From an uncultured Collinsella sp. (lineage in GTDB: Bacteria; Actinomycetota; Coriobacteriia; Coriobacteriales; Coriobacteriaceae): 8,505 bases of DNA. The translations under genes and the position numbers were made by a program. Numbering within the stretch: position 1 is the first letter of the stretch; the number at the start of each line of letters is the position of its first letter. Of this stretch, positions 5,838 through 8,505 are shown one piece after another. The stretch lies in the NCBI GenBank assembly GCA_937958315.1, contig CALFGH010000261.1, positions 1 through 8,505 of the forward strand, read 5' to 3'. The notes beneath the pieces are model-generated. The model did not search any database, was not told where the DNA came from, and was given only the letters and a program-made list of their open reading frames with translations.

Positions 5838-7295
5838 TTACGCAGCGAGGCGCTTGAGGACGTCGATGAGCAGCTCGTAGAAGCGCTCGGCAGAAGCGAG
5901 CTCCATGCTCTCGTCCGGGGTGTGGACATCGGAGAGCGTCGGGCCCACGGCGATGGCGTCCAGGCCGTGCAGGGCCTCGGCAAACAGGCCGCACTCAAGG
6001 CCGGCGTGAATGGACTCGATGCGCAGCTCGGAGCCAAAGAGCTCGCGATAGCTCTCGACAAAGATGTCGCGGACCGGCGAATGCTCGGCATAGCTCCAGC
6101 CGGGATACTCGAACTCGAACTTGGCGTCGAAGCCCAGGACATCGGCCAGCGTCTGCAGGCGGTCCTTGAACTCGTTCTGCAGCGAGGTAATCGAGGAGCG
6201 CGGGGACAGCATGATCTTGACCTCGTCGTCAGAAGTGGCAACCACACCGATGTTGGAGGAAACCTCGACGGAGCCGTCGGTGGCGACGTTGCGGCGAATC
6301 ACGCCGTTAGGGGCAAGACGCAGGGCGCGGATGAGGGCAAGCGCGGACTTCTGATCCATGGCCTCGACCTCGGCGTCGTCGGCAATCTCGACGGTGCAGG
6401 TAAAGCCGGGGTCAAAGACCTCGAGCTCGGCAGTGACGTCGGCAATGATGCCCTTTGCGATCTGGGCCGCGGCCTCGGCGGCAGCGTGATCAGTGTAGAC
6501 CAGCTCGGCCTTGCACTCACGGTTGATGGCGTTGTCCTTAGTGCCGCCGTTAAAGCTGACGATGGCGGGCTCGCCGGCAACCATCAGGCGGTCGATGATG
6601 CGGGCCATGATGAGGTTGCCGTTGCCGCGCTCCAGGTGGATGTCGGCGCCGGAGTGACCACCCAGCAGGCCGGAGATCTCGAGCGTAAGGGTGCTGCCGG
6701 TCTTGTGCTCGCGCACGATCGGGCGGGTGTAGGTAACGACGACACCGCCGGCGCAGCTGACGGTGGCCACGCCCTCCTCCTCGGAATCGAGGTTGATCAT
6801 GGTGCGGGCGCTAATCTGGGACTTGTCGAGCGTCTCGGCGCCAACCAGGCCAGTCTCCTCGTCGGTGGTGAACACGCACTCGAGGGCCGGATGAGCAATC
6901 GAATCGTCGTTGAGCACGGTGAGCATCAGAGCGACAGCAATGCCGTTGTCGGCGCCCAGGGTGGTGCCGTTAGCGGTGAGGACGCCGTCCTTGACGACCA
7001 GGTCGATACCATCGGTCGTAAAGTCGTGCTCAACGGAGCCAAGCTTGTCGCTCACCATGTCGATGTGGCCCTGCAGCATCACGGTCGGGGCATTCTCGGC
7101 GCCGGCAGATGCGGGCTTACGAATGATGACGTTGTAGACCTCGTCCTGATACACGTCGAGGCCGCGCTCCTTGGCAAACGCAACCAAGAAATCGCTGATG
7201 CCCTTCTCGTTGCCAGACCCACGGGGGATCGCGCTGATCTCCTCAAAGAAATGGAACAGCTGGGCGGGCTCGTAGCCAGTAATCTTGTAGTCCAT
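5838..7295 (-). CDS. pepD: Aminoacyl-histidine dipeptidase (M20C metallopeptidase, PepD)
   Basis: Cytoplasmic zinc dipeptidase that cleaves Xaa-His and other dipeptides for amino-acid recycling. The 485-residue product has the full M20C layout: a catalytic domain split by a lid/dimerisation domain (roughly 200-390). Metal ligands fall in MLQGHIDMV (His77), TTLGADNGIA (Asp116), FTTDEETGL (Glu147), NLDSEEEG (Asp170) and DVHTPDE (His458). The catalytic residues are Asp79 and Glu146. LLGGHSGADIH (210-220) and SIHAGLECG (428-436) are further family signatures. All correspond in order and spacing to the E. coli enzyme. The frame is open to 7400, but the ATG at 7293-7295 has an excellent AAGGAGG ribosome binding site just upstream (7300-7306), and homologous sequence begins there (MDYKITGYEP). 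It appears to be a single-gene unit, convergent with hipA. Confidence 0.96.
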   Translation of the reverse strand: MDYKITGYEPAQLFHFFEEISAIPRGSGNEKGISDFLVAFAKERGLDVYQDEVYNVIIRKPASAGAENAPTVMLQGHIDMVSDKLGSVEHDFTTDGIDLVVKDGVLTANGTTLGADNGIAVALMLTVLNDDSIAHPALECVFTTDEETGLVGAETLDKSQISARTMINLDSEEEGVATVSCAGGVVVTYTRPIVREHKTGSTLTLEISGLLGGHSGADIHLERGNGNLIMARIIDRLMVAGEPAIVSFNGGTKDNAINRECKAELVYTDHAAAEAAAQIAKGIIADVTAELEVFDPGFTCTVEIADDAEVEAMDQKSALALIRALRLAPNGVIRRNVATDGSVEVSSNIGVVATSDDEVKIMLSPRSSITSLQNEFKDRLQTLADVLGFDAKFEFEYPGWSYAEHSPVRDIFVESYRELFGSELRIESIHAGLECGLFAEALHGLDAIAVGPTLSDVHTPDESMELASAERFYELLIDVLKRLAA

Positions 7296-7443
7296 GGTGC
7301 CTCCTTGGCGCAACTGGTTAGACAATAAGACATGCGCCTTGTATATTCCCAGACTTCGTTTGCATAAACCAGTCGAAAACGCCGAGCGCTCTCGCATCAT
7401 CGGCTAACGGCGAGGAAACGCCACTTTATCAAGATAAAGCAGG
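7296..7443. other. Intergenic region between the PIN toxin gene and pepD
   Basis: A 148-base gap with no gene. On the minus strand it holds the pepD ribosome binding site (AAGGAGG at 7300-7306) and a possible pepD -10, TATACA (7340-7345), with only a weak TTTATG (7363-7368) as -35. A 16-bp dyad (CTTTATC-AA-GATAAAG) lies at 7424-7439, just after the toxin stop, and the palindrome GAGCGCTC at 7384-7391. No strong terminator follows the toxin gene, so read-through into pepD is possible. Confidence 0.5.
7424..7439. repeat. Perfect 7-bp inverted repeat after the PIN toxin gene
   Basis: CTTTATC (7424-7430) and GATAAAG (7433-7439) are perfect reverse complements with a 2-nt centre, ending 4 nt from the toxin stop codon. 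The centre is too short for a good hairpin loop and no T-tract follows on the minus strand, so it looks more like a protein-binding dyad than a terminator. It could be an operator for pepD. Function unknown. Confidence 0.4.
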
Positions 7444-7971
7444 TTAGACGGGCCGCGCCGAAGGGACGTTGGATCCTTCAACCAACTTCAACGCCTGTTG
7501 AACGTTAATGCATACACCATTGGTATGCTTAATAAGATTCTTGTCCTCGGTCACGACGTAATCGGCATCAATGCGATTGGCGACGCCCAGCATCAGGTCG
7601 TCCTCAAAGTCGTTGTGATGATACTTGAACACAAAGGAGTCGAAGACCTCGTCTGCACCGACCGAGGCAATAATCGACTTTTGCCGAATCAGGCGAACGC
7701 ACGCCCACGCTGTCTCGTCGGCACCGGCGATGGCTTCGGGAGTGAGAGCCCCCTCACGGCGGGCGTCGGCCTTCATCGTCCTTCCCAGAATGTAATAGAC
7801 GTCTTTGACAGACAGGGAGGACGAGAAGAGGACGATATCCTCCGCTTCCGCCGCGCGAGAAAGGAGCTCGACTATCGGCCTGGTCGCATTCGTGCGAGCG
7901 AGAAAGTAATCTAGCCAGACGTTCGTGTCGATCAGCAGCTTGAGCACACGTTTCGTTCCGACGCCGCTCAT
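7444..7971 (-). CDS. PIN-domain ribonuclease toxin (VapC-like)
   Basis: Probable toxin of a type II module. PIN toxins are Mg2+-dependent endoribonucleases that cut tRNA, rRNA or mRNA; the target cannot be read from sequence. The 175-residue protein shows the acidic PIN cluster: LLIDTNVWLDY (12-22, Asp15), an acidic position in SVKDVYYIL (54-62, Asp57), NDFEDDLMLGVA (120-131, Asp121/Asp124) and DADYVVTEDKNLI (135-147, Asp143). The layout resembles the PIN_3-type subfamily. The ATG at 7969-7971 overlaps the antitoxin stop as ATGA. An upstream TTG (7981-7983) is possible but would overlap further and lies outside the conserved start of the fold. It is cotranscribed with the ribbon-helix-helix gene to its right. 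VapB-type partners are commoner for PIN toxins, so the RelB-like partner is notable. Confidence 0.86.
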   Translation of the reverse strand: MSGVGTKRVLKLLIDTNVWLDYFLARTNATRPIVELLSRAAEAEDIVLFSSSLSVKDVYYILGRTMKADARREGALTPEAIAGADETAWACVRLIRQKSIIASVGADEVFDSFVFKYHHNDFEDDLMLGVANRIDADYVVTEDKNLIKHTNGVCINVQQALKLVEGSNVPSARPV

Positions 7972-8336
7972 AATTCGATCCAATCACTGAATCTCTCGCT
8001 CATCATTTGATCGTATAACTCGTCGTAATCAAAGGCTTCATCGGGGCTCGGCCTCTGAATCGAGAACCGCTCATAAAAATTCGAAATTAACGCAGCCCCT
8101 TCCGAGACGCGGGACGAACTCACCTTCGATCGTATGTCGTCAGGCAGGACTTCGTCATCATTCTTTTTTGCGACGGGCATATGACCGTTCTCGGTCAAGT
8201 ACTGCCACAGCTCCCTCACAGCTTGTGACGGCGTCATGCCGATATGCGCCAGCACGGCGTCCCCAGCCTCTTTGAGTTGGCGATCCATGCGTACATTCAT
8301 CTGGACCGGCCGTGAGTCGAGTACCGATATTGGCAT
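7968..8336 (-). CDS. RelB/DinJ-like ribbon-helix-helix antitoxin
   Basis: Probable antitoxin and autorepressor for the PIN toxin. Residues 11-17 (VQMNVRM) form the DNA-contacting beta strand, followed by helices DRQLKEAGDAVLAHIG (18-33) and TPSQAVRELWQYLTENG (35-51). This is the standard RelB/DinJ N-terminus, including the MTPSQAVR turn. At 122 residues it is longer than E. coli DinJ (86). The extra C-terminal part is acidic and aromatic (DEAFDYDELYDQMMSERFSDWIEL region, 99-122), as expected for a toxin-wrapping tail. The ATG at 8334-8336 has GAAGGAG upstream at 8342-8348. The stop overlaps the toxin start (ATGA), which couples the two. RelB/DinJ proteins usually pair with RelE/YafQ-fold toxins, and none is encoded here. 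Confidence 0.84.
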   Translation of the reverse strand: MPISVLDSRPVQMNVRMDRQLKEAGDAVLAHIGMTPSQAVRELWQYLTENGHMPVAKKNDDEVLPDDIRSKVSSSRVSEGAALISNFYERFSIQRPSPDEAFDYDELYDQMMSERFSDWIEL

Positions 8337-8350
8337 GCTAGCTCCTTCTG

Positions 8351-8377
8351 CTATACATATTTATATTTCGAGTATAG
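8351..8377 (-). promoter_or_regulatory. Promoter and likely operator of the RelB-PIN operon
   Basis: On the minus strand TGCTATACT is an extended -10 element (hexamer TATACT, 8371-8376), with transcription expected to start near 8364. CTATAC (8351-8356) and GTATAG (8372-8377) form a perfect 6-bp inverted repeat with a 15-nt spacer. One arm overlaps the -10, a natural place for antitoxin repression. The -35 position falls in the U-tract side of the neighbouring gene's terminator and shows no consensus. Confidence 0.6.
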
Positions 8378-8390
8378 CACCATTTACTCA

Positions 8391-8423
8391 TAAAAAAGGG
8401 GCGCCCCGACAGGAGTGCCCCTT
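8391..8423 (-). terminator. Intrinsic terminator of the right-edge minus-strand gene
   Basis: AAGGGGCGC (8396-8404) pairs with GTGCCCCTT (8415-8423), 9 bp with one G-U, and an inner CC/GG can add pairs. On the minus strand the hairpin is followed by a T-run (8392-8397 complement). It begins 19 nt after the stop of the partial gene at 8443, so its direction and position match that gene. Confidence 0.87.
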
Positions 8424-8442
8424 CGCAAAGCTATGTTACGCC

Positions 8443-8505
8443 CTACAGCGCGCCGGAACCGGCTTGCATCATGCCGCCGGGGCCCGAGGTCACGCCGCCG
8501 CTCAC
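8443..8505 (-). CDS. C-terminal end of an unidentified Gly-rich protein (partial)
   Basis: The minus strand is open from the window edge to a TAG stop at 8443-8445, giving 20 residues ending GPGGMMQAGSGAL. The Gly/Ser/Met-rich composition looks like a flexible C-terminal tail. The only support for it as a real gene end is the open frame and the well-placed terminator just downstream. There is too little sequence to name a family. Confidence 0.5.
   Translation of the reverse strand: MSGGVTSGPGGMMQAGSGAL

Noticed and set aside
5793..7328. A 511-codon plus-strand open frame across pepD
   Set aside because: It is the antisense shadow of pepD, whose minus-strand frame has every M20C motif. The plus-strand product is a low-complexity Gly/Val/Asp/Leu-rich mirror with no recognisable domain.
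7384..7391. GAGCGCTC palindrome
   Set aside because: An 8-bp palindrome in GC-rich DNA is expected by chance and has no supporting context.
7296..7400. An upstream start for pepD at 7400
   Set aside because: The added 35 residues do not resemble the family, and the ATG at 7295 has a strong AAGGAGG immediately upstream.
7972..7983. A TTG start for the PIN toxin at 7983
   Set aside because: The ATG at 7971 gives the classic ATGA overlap with the antitoxin stop. The four extra residues add nothing conserved.

Overview
The window looks like a chromosomal segment from a G+C-rich gut actinobacterium of class Coriobacteriia, most likely Collinsella or a close relative. This is inferred from gene order (disA-ispD-ispF-cysS), GC-ending codons in the housekeeping genes, and the style of the hipBA and RelB-PIN modules. 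No rRNA or other definitive taxonomic marker is present, so the assignment is tentative.

Left part (1-2877, minus strand): a tightly packed operon read right to left. It encodes DisA (c-di-AMP synthase), IspD and IspF (non-mevalonate isoprenoid pathway) and CysS (cysteinyl-tRNA synthetase, cut by the window edge). The genes overlap or nearly touch: TAATG between disA and ispD, an 11-nt overlap between ispD and ispF, and a 3-nt gap between ispF and cysS. All appear intact within the window.

Middle (2878-3808, plus strand): a 346-base divergent intergenic region holds a yybP-ykoY manganese riboswitch followed by an intrinsic terminator. The terminator's 5' arm includes the 3' strand of the aptamer's closing helix. 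It controls mntP, a six-helix manganese exporter, so manganese should switch on its own efflux by antitermination.

hipBA (3849-5782): a HipB-type repressor and a full-length HipA kinase lie behind a striking operator array: a perfect 17-bp inverted repeat plus a third, nearly identical half-site upstream. HipB carries a long tail with a short Arg/His/Cys-rich stretch that may reflect two compensating indels. A strong hairpin at 5742-5782 separates hipA from the convergent pepD.

Right part (5838-8505, minus strand): pepD encodes an M20C dipeptidase with all metal and catalytic residues. To its right is a second toxin-antitoxin module, a RelB/DinJ-like ribbon-helix-helix antitoxin translationally coupled (ATGA) to a PIN-domain nuclease. 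It has an extended -10 promoter inside an inverted repeat. The last bases hold the Gly-rich C-terminus of an unidentified minus-strand gene and its terminator.

Two toxin-antitoxin modules therefore bracket pepD. Their more AT-tolerant codon use contrasts with the housekeeping genes and suggests they were acquired. I see no wholly new system. The points most worth a second look are the hipBA operator array, the RelB-PIN pairing and the odd HipB tail.
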